Part shown: positions 1 through 8,638 of the stretch, piece after piece
Layout of the letters: every line of letters starts with the position of its first letter
How positions within the stretch are numbered: position 1 is the stretch's first letter
Origin: an uncultured Planktomarina sp.
Lineage (GTDB): Bacteria > Pseudomonadota > Alphaproteobacteria > Rhodobacterales > Rhodobacteraceae
Length of the DNA: 64,000 bases
Direction of reading: 5' to 3'
Assembly: GCA_905182325.1 (NCBI GenBank)
Contig: CAJJBD010000001.1
Span: 1-64,000, forward strand
The notes under the pieces: generated by a model
What the model was told of the DNA's origin: nothing
Databases searched by the model: none
What the model saw: only the letters and a program-made list of their open reading frames with translations
Program-made: the position numbers and the translations under genes

Positions 1-2235
1 CTACTAGCCCTGCTTGATGAGCCAGATGCATCGAAGGTGATGCGGGCCTGCTCGGTTGATCTAAAAATCTTACGAAAGCAACTCGTTGATTTTATTGAGG
101 ATGAACTCAACACTCTTACCACTGATGTAGAGGGTTCAGAAGCAGTACCTACAGCGGCATTTCAACGAGTAGTCCAGCGTGCAGCGATCCACGTACAGTC
201 CTCAGGCCGCACGGAGGTCACTGGTGCTAACGTTTTGGTAGCCATCTTTGCTGAACGCGAGAGTAACGCAGCTTTCTTCCTCCAGGAACAAGATATGACC
301 CGTTATGATGCTGTTAATTTTATTGCCCACGGCGTAGCAAAAGATCCAGATTTTGTTGAAAGTCGGCCAGTTGTTGGCGCTGAGGATGACGAAGAAGTTT
401 TGGCAGGTGAAGCTGGAGAGGGCGAAGAAAAGGAAAGCGCACTTGCAAAATATTGCGTCGACTTAAACGCAAAGGCTGCCCAAGGGGATGTTGATCCATT
501 AATTGGGCGCGACCACGAAGTTGAACGCTGTATTCAGATTCTTTGCCGGAGGCGCAAAAACAACCCTCTTTTGGTAGGTGATCCCGGAGTAGGAAAGACT
601 GCTATTGCGGAGGGGTTGGCACGAAAAATAGTCCAATCTAAAACGCCCGATATACTGCTAAAAACCACTATTTACTCTCTCGATATGGGGGCGCTCTTAG
701 CTGGTACTCGATACCGTGGAGACTTTGAGGAACGCTTGAAGGCTGTTATGACAGAGATGGAAGACCATGATGATGCTGTTTTATTCATCGATGAAATCCA
801 TACAGTTATAGGCGCCGGCGCCACTTCTGGTGGCGCAATGGATGCGTCCAACCTCTTAAAACCAGCATTGCAAGGCGGTAAGCTTCGCTGCATGGGGTCA
901 ACAACTTACAAAGAGTTCCGCCAACACTTCGAAAAGGATCGTGCTTTGGCAAGACGCTTCCAAAAAATTGATATTGCGGAGCCATCAGTAGAAGATAGTA
1001 TTAAAATCTTAAAAGGTCTAAAGCCGTACTTTGAGAAACACCATGATATAAAGTACACATCCGATGCGATAAAAATCGCTGTAGAGCTGTCTTCACGCTA
1101 TATTAATGATCGCAAACTACCGGACAAAGCTATCGATGTGATCGATGAAGCAGGAGCGGCGCAGCATCTGCTCAGTGAAAGCAAACGACGCAAAACAATC
1201 GGAGTGAAAGAAATAGAAGCTGTAGTAGCAAAAATTGCTCGGATACCTGCCAAATCAGTTTCAAAAGATGATGCTGAGGTCCTACGTGACCTCGAGACAG
1301 GTCTTAAACGCGTCGTATTTGGCCAAGACACTGCAATTGAAGCAGTTGCATCAGCAATTAAACTATCTCGCGCAGGGCTGCGGGAACCAGAAAAGCCAAT
1401 AGGAAACTACCTTTTTAGTGGCCCCACCGGCGTAGGTAAAACTGAAGTAGCCAAGCAATTAGCTGATAGCTTAGGCGTTGAACTGATCCGCTTTGATATG
1501 TCCGAGTATATGGAAAAACACGCAATCAGTAGATTAATTGGAGCGCCTCCCGGCTATGTGGGCTTCGATCAAGGTGGCATGTTGACAGACGGTGTAGACC
1601 AGAACCCACATTGTGTTCTATTATTAGACGAGATCGAAAAAGCGCACCCCGATGTTTTTAATATTTTGTTGCAAGTTATGGATCATGGCAAACTCACCGA
1701 CCACAACGGAAGAACAACAGATTTTCGAAATGTAATTTTAATTATGACCTCAAACGCCGGTGCCTCAGAAATGTCAAAGGCAGCAATTGGTTTTGGCAGA
1801 GATCGCCGAGTAGGAGAAGACACTGCCGCGATAGAACGTACATTCACTCCCGAATTTCGTAATCGCCTAGATGCAGTTGTCAGCTTTGCCCCACTTCATC
1901 GTGATGTAATCGCGCAGGTGGTGGAAAAGTTTGTACTCCAATTAGAAGCTCAGCTAATGGACCGGAATGTAACTATTGAAATTACCAAGTCAGCTGCGGA
2001 TTGGCTGGGTAACAAAGGTTATGATGATAAAATGGGCGCTCGCCCGTTAGGACGGGTAATACAGGAACACATAAAGAAGCCATTGGCAGAGGAGCTATTA
2101 TTTGGCACCTTAACTAAGGGTGGAAACGTAAAAGTCTCGGTGAAGGCGGATAAGCTAGATATTCAAATTGAGGAGCCAAAGAAACCACTAATCACAAACA
2201 AGGGACGCGCACCAAAGCTGATCACCGCAAAGTAG
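1..2235 (+). CDS. clpA: ATP-dependent Clp protease ATP-binding subunit ClpA, 5' truncated by window edge
   Basis: AAA+ unfoldase that feeds substrates (with the adaptor ClpS) into ClpP in the cytoplasm. The reading frame is open to base 1. Its first codons (LLALLDEP, then CSVDL) align with an internal part of the ClpA N-domain, so the real start lies some tens of residues upstream; the in-frame GTG/ATG at 37/40 are internal. The Clp_N repeat domain is followed by an acidic linker (about nt 380-440), D1 Walker A GDPGVGKT (nt 577-600), LFIDEIHT, D2 Walker A GPTGVGKT (about nt 1420-1443), LLLDEIEKAHPD, and the ClpP-docking loop IGFGR near nt 1786. The C-terminal D2-small domain is complete. Convergent with the MotB-like gene downstream. 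Family assignment is certain. Confidence 0.97.
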   Translation, partial: LLALLDEPDASKVMRACSVDLKILRKQLVDFIEDELNTLTTDVEGSEAVPTAAFQRVVQRAAIHVQSSGRTEVTGANVLVAIFAERESNAAFFLQEQDMTRYDAVNFIAHGVAKDPDFVESRPVVGAEDDEEVLAGEAGEGEEKESALAKYCVDLNAKAAQGDVDPLIGRDHEVERCIQILCRRRKNNPLLVGDPGVGKTAIAEGLARKIVQSKTPDILLKTTIYSLDMGALLAGTRYRGDFEERLKAVMTEMEDHDDAVLFIDEIHTVIGAGATSGGAMDASNLLKPALQGGKLRCMGSTTYKEFRQHFEKDRALARRFQKIDIAEPSVEDSIKILKGLKPYFEKHHDIKYTSDAIKIAVELSSRYINDRKLPDKAIDVIDEAGAAQHLLSESKRRKTIGVKEIEAVVAKIARIPAKSVSKDDAEVLRDLETGLKRVVFGQDTAIEAVASAIKLSRAGLREPEKPIGNYLFSGPTGVGKTEVAKQLADSLGVELIRFDMSEYMEKHAISRLIGAPPGYVGFDQGGMLTDGVDQNPHCVLLLDEIEKAHPDVFNILLQVMDHGKLTDHNGRTTDFRNVILIMTSNAGASEMSKAAIGFGRDRRVGEDTAAIERTFTPEFRNRLDAVVSFAPLHRDVIAQVVEKFVLQLEAQLMDRNVTIEITKSAADWLGNKGYDDKMGARPLGRVIQEHIKKPLAEELLFGTLTKGGNVKVSVKADKLDIQIEEPKKPLITNKGRAPKLITAK

Positions 2236-2272
2236 CTAATTGTATCAGTATCTTTTACCAGAGGTGCTTACA

Positions 2273-2304
2273 TTAACCATAAGGTGCGATCGTGTTATAG
2301 TTAA
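2273..2304. repeat. AT-rich inverted repeat between convergent clpA and the OmpA-like gene
   Basis: TTAACCATAA (2273-2282) pairs with TTATAGTTAA (2295-2304) with one mismatch and a 12-base loop. It lies between two convergent stop codons, where a bidirectional terminator would be expected. There is no strong T-run on either side, so a terminator role is only a guess. Confidence 0.3.
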
Positions 2305-2329
2305 AATATTAGCTTCGACGTAAGTGCAT

Positions 2330-4393
2330 TTACTTGCCAGTTAGTTTCAATTCAATTCTACGGTTTTGCGCCCGTGCAGCGCTTGTGTTATCTTTATTAA
2401 GTGGTTGGAACTCTCCAAAACCGTTTGCGGATAAGCGCTGCGGATCCATGCCTATAGCATTAACCATAAAGAGAACGACAGATAGTGCACGTGCCTGGCT
2501 GAGTTCCCAATTGTTACGAAACTCAATTCCACCAGTTACCGCTAGGTCATCTGTGTGACCGTCAACCTGCAAAATCCAATCAATATCAGCGGGCATCTCA
2601 GATGCTATGCCCTTAAGAACTTCTGTAATTTTGGCTATTTTAGTTTGCCCCTCAGGAGTCAGATCCGCTCTTCCAGAAGCAAATAATACCTCTGATGAGA
2701 ACACAAATCTATCACCAACAATACTAACTCCATCTCGACCTTCCAACAAAAGCCGCATGCGGCCAAAGAATTCAGATTTGTATTGCTCTAACGTTTTGGC
2801 CACTAAAGCCAAACGCTCTGCCTCCTTAGAGAGGCGATCACTTTCAGCTTCCTGTAATAGGCGATTTTTACGTTCTTCAGACGCAACTTGTGCCAATGCC
2901 ACGTTGAGCTCGCCACCTAAGTTAGTAATGTCCACTTTATTAGCTTCATCACGGCGCCGGAAATCCCCTAATATTGACTGTAAGCCACCAATTTGCGCTC
3001 GCAATTCAGCTACCTCCAGACTTAATAAAGTCATCTGGCGCTGAGCTTCAGTCGAAATTTCTTCTATAGTGAGAAGTTCCGTTTGTGCCACCGCGAGTAA
3101 CGCCTTGCGCCTCTCAGCATCTGTAAGCTCTTCAATCGGATTATATTGCTCCACACTTTTTGCAGCAGCCAACATTGTCAGAGTTTCCTCTGCTTGTTTT
3201 CGTTGCTCATTTAGTTGAAGGGTCAAAGACGACAACGCTGCCTGACTAGTCTCAAAGTTTTTACGAAGCTGTTCGACAGCAGCAGCCTCTGCCAGGCGCT
3301 CAATCTCCTTTTCTGCCAGAACTATTGCCTGATCCTGTTGTGTGGCCAGAAGAGCCAAGGCGTCAGTTAGGTTATCGTTTTTTACTTGGGCCTGACGCCT
3401 TAAGTCTGCTATCATTTCATCTAATAACTCCGCCTGTTTTTCACCCAAAGCGACCTTCTCCAGCTGAGCTTTAATAGTGGCCTGCGCAGCTAATAGTGAT
3501 TGCTGTAACGAAGCCCGCTCTTCAATAACCTCTTCAGAGGTATCTTGCTGCGTGGCTTGTTGCTCCAGAAGTTCGCGAACGCGTAATTCAAAATTACTTA
3601 TTTCAGTCTTACTTGCCTCATTTTGTTTTTCTAAGCTGGCGACTTCACTTTCCACTGAAGCTATACGCTCCTTATCTTCCATAGCCTGCGCAACTAAAAG
3701 AGTGAGTTGCGCTTCGAATTCTGAAATTTTCCCATCAGACTCCAGTCGTTGCTGCAGTAGGGAGGCCACTTTGGTTTCAAAATTGGAAACCTCACTCTCC
3801 GCCTTGGAGTTTTGTGCTAGCAAAACAGCAACTTGGGTGTTGAAATATGAAATTTCAGCCTCGGCCTCTAAATTTTTATCTTGAAGCCTCATAACTTGAA
3901 GTTCAAAATCGCTAATTTGACCTTTAGCGTCCTGCTGCAATGCCAAAAGCCTACTAACTTTCATTTCAAAGTCAGTAATCCTAGTATTAGCAACTGTTAA
4001 GTCTGAGATCCGGGCGTCTCGCTCCACCGTTAGTGACGATATCAGGGCCAATCTGCTACGCCCAGTAGCTTGCGACTCCACAAGCGATGCATCCAACACT
4101 GCCACCTGCTTACGTAGATCCTCAGCAGTAGCTCGCTCCAAACCCAATGCTTCACCTAAAGCTATAATTTGTCCTGAGAGATCGACCAACTGATCATTTT
4201 TCTGTGTAATGTCTATGTTGAGTTCTTGGAGTTCTGTTCCCTGCCCTTTAATGGTTTCTTGAAGCACGAATTGCATAACCATAAAAATGGTCAACACAAA
4301 CATCAGAACAAGCAAGAGCCCCGTCATAGCATCAACAAAGCCTGGCCATATTGAAGCCTGAAATCTTACTCCAGTTCGACGGGAAAGTGCCAT
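2330..4393 (-). CDS. MotB/OmpA-like peptidoglycan-binding protein with long periplasmic coiled coil
   Basis: Putative stator-type subunit of an inner-membrane ion-driven motor. One N-terminal membrane helix (about residues 17-45) follows the motif WPGFVDAMTG, whose Asp21 sits where MotB has its ion-carrying Asp. Residues about 50-530 are almost unbroken coiled coil, including seven tandem 21-residue repeats (residues 139-285, pattern I-S-x-F-E-x-x-V). The C-terminus (about 555-687) is an OmpA/MotB peptidoglycan-binding domain with the signature DGHTDD and NNWELSQARA. It follows the ExbB/MotA-like gene by 9 bases, so the two are surely co-transcribed. Similar pairs are usually annotated biopolymer transporter ExbB plus peptidoglycan-binding protein, and I know of no defined function. 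Not a flagellar motB: far too long and no flagellar genes nearby. Confidence 0.85.
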   Translation of the reverse strand: MALSRRTGVRFQASIWPGFVDAMTGLLLVLMFVLTIFMVMQFVLQETIKGQGTELQELNIDITQKNDQLVDLSGQIIALGEALGLERATAEDLRKQVAVLDASLVESQATGRSRLALISSLTVERDARISDLTVANTRITDFEMKVSRLLALQQDAKGQISDFELQVMRLQDKNLEAEAEISYFNTQVAVLLAQNSKAESEVSNFETKVASLLQQRLESDGKISEFEAQLTLLVAQAMEDKERIASVESEVASLEKQNEASKTEISNFELRVRELLEQQATQQDTSEEVIEERASLQQSLLAAQATIKAQLEKVALGEKQAELLDEMIADLRRQAQVKNDNLTDALALLATQQDQAIVLAEKEIERLAEAAAVEQLRKNFETSQAALSSLTLQLNEQRKQAEETLTMLAAAKSVEQYNPIEELTDAERRKALLAVAQTELLTIEEISTEAQRQMTLLSLEVAELRAQIGGLQSILGDFRRRDEANKVDITNLGGELNVALAQVASEERKNRLLQEAESDRLSKEAERLALVAKTLEQYKSEFFGRMRLLLEGRDGVSIVGDRFVFSSEVLFASGRADLTPEGQTKIAKITEVLKGIASEMPADIDWILQVDGHTDDLAVTGGIEFRNNWELSQARALSVVLFMVNAIGMDPQRLSANGFGEFQPLNKDNTSAARAQNRRIELKLTGK
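3539..3979 (-). repeat. Seven tandem 21-residue coiled-coil repeats inside the MotB/OmpA-like gene
   Basis: Encodes residues 139-285. Each unit is three heptads starting I/V-S/T/A-x-F/V: ITDFEMKV, ISDFELQV, ISYFNTQV, VSNFETKV, ISEFEAQL, IASVESEV, ISNFELRV. Residues 118-138 may be a degenerate eighth unit. The repeat is clear in protein but not at the nucleotide level, so it looks old rather than a recent slippage product. Confidence 0.85.
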
Positions 4394-4402
4394 CTATTAG
4401 GC

Positions 4403-5572
4403 CTATTCCTTTCTAAAGGGCGAGGTTTGCGCAAGACTATGTATTGATTTTGAGAGATTTGCCAAGTCACTGCGTATTTCAGATATACTTTCTTGCCGAC
4501 CCGTAGAAATTTCCTCTAACACACGCAACATTTGTACATCTATCGATCGCAACCTCATACGGCTTTCCGCATCAATGCCATCACCACTATTCTCCCCCAT
4601 GCGTGCAAGCATTTTTTCTTGACTGGCCGCCACACGCTCCAAAGCGTGCGTCTGACCTTGGTCAAGTTTGCCAGTCAATTTCTCAACTATATGGGTCAGC
4701 TCAATTAAACGAGTTTCTACATCAGTTTGGCCCACGCTGGACTGCGAGTACATTCTTGCCATGCTCGCCATCTGCTCAGACATTTGGTCCATCATTGACC
4801 CAAGTATTGACTGATCTGAAACCCCATCGCCATCACCACTAGCAAATCCAACGCGAGTAATGCTTGACAGCCACTCTTCTAACTCACCGTAAAAACGGTT
4901 TTGACCCCGACTTGAAAATACCTCCAAAAGCCCGACCATCAACGACCCAGCAAGTCCGAGTAGAGAGGAGGCAAAGGCAATTCCCATTCCATCAAGTTGT
5001 CCTTCAAGCCCGTTTTGGAGTCGTGAAAAAATATCTACCGCACTTTCGTTCTCACCTGGCGTCAATGACTGAATCGTTTGGACCAATGCTGGGACCGTGG
5101 TCGCCAGGCCGTAAAAAGTTCCTAATAAGCCTAAAAAGATTAACATATTGGTAATATAACGCGTCAGTTCACGCTGTTCATCAATCCGCGTTGAAACAGA
5201 GTCTAGGATCGAACGTGAAGAGGCAGATCCTAACTGCATATGCTCTCCGCGTCCCCGCAATAGGCTGGCCAGGGGTAAAAGTAATTGCGGTGGTTTTGTT
5301 TCTTGGTGACCAGACTTCTGCGATGCAAAGCCCTCAATCCACTGTACTGAATAAATCAGAGATAAAACCTGATGAAAGCAGGTTCCAACGCCTATAAAGA
5401 AAACAAATAAAATAAAGATATTTAAATATGGATTAGCTAGGAATGTGGGGCCAACACTTGGGTAAGCGATGTAACTTAAGAGCCCAGCCCCGCCCACCAG
5501 CGCCATCATCGTTAAAATTTGGCTAAATGGCTGCGAGAACTGAGGGTTTTGATCTTTGTGGATTTGATCCAT
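4403..5572 (-). CDS. ExbB/TolQ/MotA-family proton-channel protein
   Basis: Inner-membrane partner of the MotB/OmpA-like protein. Two membrane helices near the N-terminus (about residues 20-42 and 48-70) are followed by a cytoplasmic stretch, then a helix pair with MotA/ExbB sequence (NMLIFLGLLGTFYGLATTVP at about 140-160 and GMGIAFASSLLGLAGSLMVGL at about 195-218). The last 150 residues are charged, helical and cytoplasmic. At 389 residues it is longer than ExbB (about 240). The start ATG at 5572 is preceded by a GAGGT ribosome-binding site. First gene of the two-gene unit; the 257 bases upstream are very AT-rich and hold no other gene. Family membership is confident; substrate and job are unknown. 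Confidence 0.85.
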   Translation of the reverse strand: MDQIHKDQNPQFSQPFSQILTMMALVGGAGLLSYIAYPSVGPTFLANPYLNIFILFVFFIGVGTCFHQVLSLIYSVQWIEGFASQKSGHQETKPPQLLLPLASLLRGRGEHMQLGSASSRSILDSVSTRIDEQRELTRYITNMLIFLGLLGTFYGLATTVPALVQTIQSLTPGENESAVDIFSRLQNGLEGQLDGMGIAFASSLLGLAGSLMVGLLEVFSSRGQNRFYGELEEWLSSITRVGFASGDGDGVSDQSILGSMMDQMSEQMASMARMYSQSSVGQTDVETRLIELTHIVEKLTGKLDQGQTHALERVAASQEKMLARMGENSGDGIDAESRMRLRSIDVQMLRVLEEISTGRQESISEIRSDLANLSKSIHSLAQTSPFRKE

Positions 5573-5829
5573 AGCACTGACCTCGCATATTTTTTTCTAA
5601 AAAAACTTTACTTTGCAATATACCTTAAGAAAAGGTTTTATACGAATTTTCCAATTTTAGGATCTCTTTTGTTGAAAAACCAAATTAAGTGTCCTAATTT
5701 TTAAAATTATCACAGTTTTGTACAGGTAGTCGCTATTAAATCTGGAGTTGGCCTGATGTATCCAAACAGCGAGTGGCTCTAATTAAAGCATCTTATCTAA
5801 CCTATTAGGCTTATTGCAAACCAACTGCG

Positions 5830-6735
5830 TCAGTCTTTAGGCCTTCCAAAATCTGGAGCACCAGTATCTTGCCCAGCGTCAATGATCCCCCGCCGAATAG
5901 ATCGGGTGCGAGAAAAGTAATCATGGAGAAAGTCGCCGTCTCCCGTCCTTATCGCCCTTTGAAGCGAAAATAGTTCTTCAGTAAACCGCCCTAAAACCTC
6001 AAGGGTAGCTTCTTTATTGGATAAAAAGACATCACGCCACATAGTCGGATCGCTGGCTGCAATCCGAGTGAAATCTCGAAATCCAGTAGCAGAGTAATTA
6101 ATTACCTCAGAATTTGTAACCCGTTTCATATCTTCCGCAACGCCCACCATAGTGTAGGCGATCAAATGTGGTGCATGACTGGTCACGGCTAGAACTAAGT
6201 CATGATGGTCCGGGTCAAGTTGGTCAACATTAGCCCCCAACGCCTTCCAATAAATTGTCAAAGCGTCCACCGGTTTAGGATCTGCACCAATTGGGGTTAT
6301 CAGACACCAACGATTATCAAACAACGCAGCAAATCCAGATTCAGGTCCAGAATGTTCGGTTCCTGCAAGAGGGTGTGCCGGCACAAAATGAACGTTTTTG
6401 GGGATATTAGGCGCAACTAAATCTATAACTGAACGCTTAACAGAACCCACGTCAGTTACCGTGCAACCTGGCTTTAAATAAGGAGCTATTTCGGCCATAA
6501 TCTTGCCCATAGCACCTATTGGTACGCAAAGAACTACCAAATCAGCATCTAAAACTACACTTTTTAAGTCATCACATACGCTATCGCAAAGTCCTATCTT
6601 ACGGGCTATTTCTCGGGTTTCAGTGGAACGAGCATAACCCGTTACATACGAGCCCATCTTTGCTCGTTTCATCGCCCAAAACATCGAGGATGCTATTAGA
6701 CCCAGCCCAATTAATGCAACTCGATTATAACTCAT
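5830..6735 (-). CDS. tyrC: Prephenate/arogenate (cyclohexadienyl) dehydrogenase
   Basis: NAD(P)-dependent oxidative decarboxylation of prephenate or arogenate in tyrosine biosynthesis, cytoplasmic. The Rossmann motif GLGLIASS is near the N-terminus, and the conserved HPLAGTEHSGP segment and LAVTSHAPHLIAY helix are present. I start at the ATG at 6735 (MSYNRVALIG): it has GGAGG eight bases upstream and overlaps the hisC stop by four bases (ATGA), whereas the ATG at 6750 has no such site. It follows hisC, an arrangement common in Rhodobacterales where aromatic and histidine aminotransferase functions are clustered. About 300 residues is normal. No clear terminator downstream. Confidence 0.93.
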   Translation of the reverse strand: MSYNRVALIGLGLIASSMFWAMKRAKMGSYVTGYARSTETREIARKIGLCDSVCDDLKSVVLDADLVVLCVPIGAMGKIMAEIAPYLKPGCTVTDVGSVKRSVIDLVAPNIPKNVHFVPAHPLAGTEHSGPESGFAALFDNRWCLITPIGADPKPVDALTIYWKALGANVDQLDPDHHDLVLAVTSHAPHLIAYTMVGVAEDMKRVTNSEVINYSATGFRDFTRIAASDPTMWRDVFLSNKEATLEVLGRFTEELFSLQRAIRTGDGDFLHDYFSRTRSIRRGIIDAGQDTGAPDFGRPKD

Positions 6736-7793
6736 CTCGTTTGCCTCCAAAATCTTTTAATACCAGCTACGACACGCGCGCACCCATCCATATTGGGAAC
6801 AGTGATCCTTAGTGCGTTGGGGAGACCATAGCTTCCTACCCGACGAACTAATACCCCTATAGATTGCAAGTAATCATCACAGGCCTCCGCTTGAACTTGG
6901 TTGGGGAACCTCGCCAAAATGAAATTTGCTTCAGATGGGTCTGACTTTACCCCGATCTCTAATAATTCAGCGGCAAGCCATGACCTTGCATCATTATTTT
7001 GCTTGCGATGTGCATTTACAAACTCTTTGTCTTTGACTGCAGCTTCACCTGCCAACAAAGCTGGCACAGATAGATTGAATGGTGCACGTACACGATTTAA
7101 GAGGTCAACAATATGTTGTGGGGCATAGCCCCAGCCCACCCGCAAGCCACCAAGGCCATACATTTTTGATAACGTTCGTAACATAACAACATTGGTATGG
7201 CTTTCAACAAATCTCGCTCCACCATCCCAATCTTCCACATAGTCAGCATAAGCGCCATCTAGAACAATCAATACATCTTTCGGCGTTCGTTTTATTAATC
7301 GTTCAATATCAATATCAATATCTAAAATTCTAGTTCCCGTGGGATTTCCTGGATTTGCAATAAAGATAACCGCTGTGCTCGGATTAATTGCATTCAAAAT
7401 TGCATCTATATCCACGTGGCGATCTTTTTCAGGTACTGATACCACCGTAGCCCCAACTGCCATTGCACAAATTCGATACATCAAAAATCCATGGGAAGTA
7501 TGAATAACCTCTACGCCAGAACCAGCGTAGCCGCGGCACAGCAAGCTAATTAGTTCGTCCGAGCCACAGCCACATATGATTTTTGAAACATCTAATTCAT
7601 GTGTTTCTGCTAAGGTTTGACACAGTTCCAAATGGTCCGAAGATGGGTAGCGATGAAGTGAGTTTCCCGCCTCAATAAGTGCCTGCTTAGCTCCCAAAGG
7701 TGGCCCATTCGGATTTTCATTTGACGATAGCTTAAGAATGTCTGACATTCCCTCAATAGTGGACTTTCCACCCTTATAGAGCTCAATATCCAT
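6732..7793 (-). CDS. hisC: Histidinol-phosphate aminotransferase (N-terminus interrupted by TAG)
   Basis: PLP-dependent class I/II aminotransferase converting imidazole acetol-phosphate to histidinol-phosphate; these enzymes often also serve in aromatic amino acid synthesis. LSSNENPNGPP, ANPGNPTGT and the PLP lysine motif TLSKMYGLGGLRVGWG are present. The usable ATG at 7793 gives MDIELYKGG, but homologues usually begin a few residues earlier with a ...PQPGIMDIALYEGG-like N-terminus. The same frame upstream reads ATG (7823-7821), T-K-P-K-P, TAG (7805-7803), P-G-I, then ATG 7793. A good Shine-Dalgarno (AGGAGG, 7840-7835) serves the upstream ATG. The TAG sits where CAG (Gln) is expected. Either a nonsense mutation rescued by re-initiation nine bases after the stop, or a sequence error. 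The rest is intact. Confidence 0.92.
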   Translation of the reverse strand: MDIELYKGGKSTIEGMSDILKLSSNENPNGPPLGAKQALIEAGNSLHRYPSSDHLELCQTLAETHELDVSKIICGCGSDELISLLCRGYAGSGVEVIHTSHGFLMYRICAMAVGATVVSVPEKDRHVDIDAILNAINPSTAVIFIANPGNPTGTRILDIDIDIERLIKRTPKDVLIVLDGAYADYVEDWDGGARFVESHTNVVMLRTLSKMYGLGGLRVGWGYAPQHIVDLLNRVRAPFNLSVPALLAGEAAVKDKEFVNAHRKQNNDARSWLAAELLEIGVKSDPSEANFILARFPNQVQAEACDDYLQSIGVLVRRVGSYGLPNALRITVPNMDGCARVVAGIKRFWRQTR

Positions 7794-7802
7794 TATACCT
7801 GG

Positions 7803-7840
7803 CTAGGGTTTTGGCTTTGTCATTCTGTATCCCCCCTCCT
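7803..7840 (-). other. hisC ribosome-binding site, expected start codon and premature amber codon
   Basis: On the minus strand: AGGAGG (7840-7835), ATG (7823-7821), five sense codons, TAG (7805-7803). The ATG is in frame with hisC. An ATTGG/CCAAT inverted repeat (7841-7858) sits directly upstream of the AGGAGG. The internal ATG at 7793 has only a weak AGG (7799-7797) of its own. Confidence 0.75.
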
Positions 7841-7863
7841 ATTGGTTCTAACGCCAATAATCC

Positions 7864-7900
7864 AAAAAAAAAAGACCGCGGCAGTTTCCCGACGCGGCCC
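7864..7900 (-). terminator. Rho-independent terminator of rpsD
   Basis: Read on the minus strand, GGCCGCG (7899-7893) pairs with CGCGGTC (7880-7874, one G-T pair) around a 12-base loop, followed by ten T residues (7873-7864). It sits 20 bases after the rpsD stop and only about 24 bases before the hisC ribosome-binding site. Confidence 0.9.
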
Positions 7901-7920
7901 ATCAATTAGATTAGAGAAAA

Positions 7921-8541
7921 TTAATTTTTTGCGTAAAATTCAACAACCAAATTAGGTTCCATTACAACAGGATAGGGTACGTCACCTAAGCCCGGAGTCC
8001 GAACAAAAGTTGCTGTCATTTTAGAATGATCCGCTTCCATATAATCAGGAACATCCCGCTCTGGAAGCTGCGTTGCTTCGATCAAGACCGCTATTTTTTT
8101 AGATCTATCCCGAACTTCAATCACATCACCTTCTGCCACTAGGTAGGATGCAATATTTACCTTTTTACCATTAACTGTTACGTGGCCGTGATTCACAAAT
8201 TGGCGGGCCGCAAATATTGTTGCAACAAACTTTGCACGATACACTACTGCATCCAAACGACGTTCTAGCAAGCCAACTAAGTTTTCACCCGTGTCACCTT
8301 TTACGCGTTCCGCTTCAGCATAAATACGCCGGAATTGTTTTTCGGTTAAATCGCCATAGTAACCCTTTAGCTTCTGCTTTGCTCGAAGCTGGGTTCCAAA
8401 ATCAGATAGCTTACCTTTTCGCCTTTGACCATGCTGGCCAGGGCCGTATTCACGTCGATTTACTGGAGATTTGGGACGTCCCCAAATATTTTCCCCCATC
8501 CGGCGGTCAATTTTATGTTTGGCAGCGGTACGTTTTGTCAC
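7921..8541 (-). CDS. rpsD: 30S ribosomal protein S4
   Basis: Primary 16S rRNA-binding protein of the small subunit, nucleating assembly of the 5' domain. 206 residues, normal length. The N-terminal S4 domain ([20 protein letters not shown]) lacks zinc-binding cysteines, as in many alphaproteobacteria. The S4 RNA-binding fold is clear at [20 protein letters not shown] and [17 protein letters not shown]. The start is GTG (8541-8539) with AAGGAG upstream, and it gives the expected S4 N-terminus. A stand-alone gene, not in the alpha operon, with its own terminator (7864-7900) and a structured leader (8571-8638). Confidence 0.98.
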   Translation of the reverse strand: MTKRTAAKHKIDRRMGENIWGRPKSPVNRREYGPGQHGQRRKGKLSDFGTQLRAKQKLKGYYGDLTEKQFRRIYAEAERVKGDTGENLVGLLERRLDAVVYRAKFVATIFAARQFVNHGHVTVNGKKVNIASYLVAEGDVIEVRDRSKKIAVLIEATQLPERDVPDYMEADHSKMTATFVRTPGLGDVPYPVVMEPNLVVEFYAKN

Positions 8542-8570
8542 CTGCTGATCTCCTTCATAGATTTATATAG

Positions 8571-8638
8571 CCCACAGTGGGATAATTGAAGGGCGTTGTC
8601 CTTTGGGAAACCCTGACAGGCATCTTCTTACGAAGGCC
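8571..8638 (-). promoter_or_regulatory. Structured 5' leader upstream of rpsD
   Basis: Read on the minus strand, three hairpin-forming elements lie within 100 bases of the GTG: GGC-CTTC-GTAA-GAAG-AT-GCC (8638-8619, a GTAA tetraloop stem), GGGTTTCCC (8613-8605), and a CCCACTGTGGG palindrome (8581-8571) with GGGC/GCCC flanks. S4 represses its own synthesis in other bacteria by binding leader RNA, so autoregulation is a reasonable guess. I could not match it to a named RNA family. Confidence 0.45.

Noticed and set aside
2607-3884. Long plus-strand frames opposite the MotB-like gene (2607-3044 and 3477-3884)
   Set aside because: They mirror the coiled-coil codons of the real gene, have serine-rich low-complexity translations and no family match or ribosome-binding site.
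2330-5572. Zorya-type anti-phage system (ZorA/ZorB are MotA/MotB-like)
   Set aside because: No ZorC, ZorD or ZorE gene is adjacent, the coiled coil is in the B subunit's periplasmic part rather than in a long A-subunit tail, and the neighbours are housekeeping genes.
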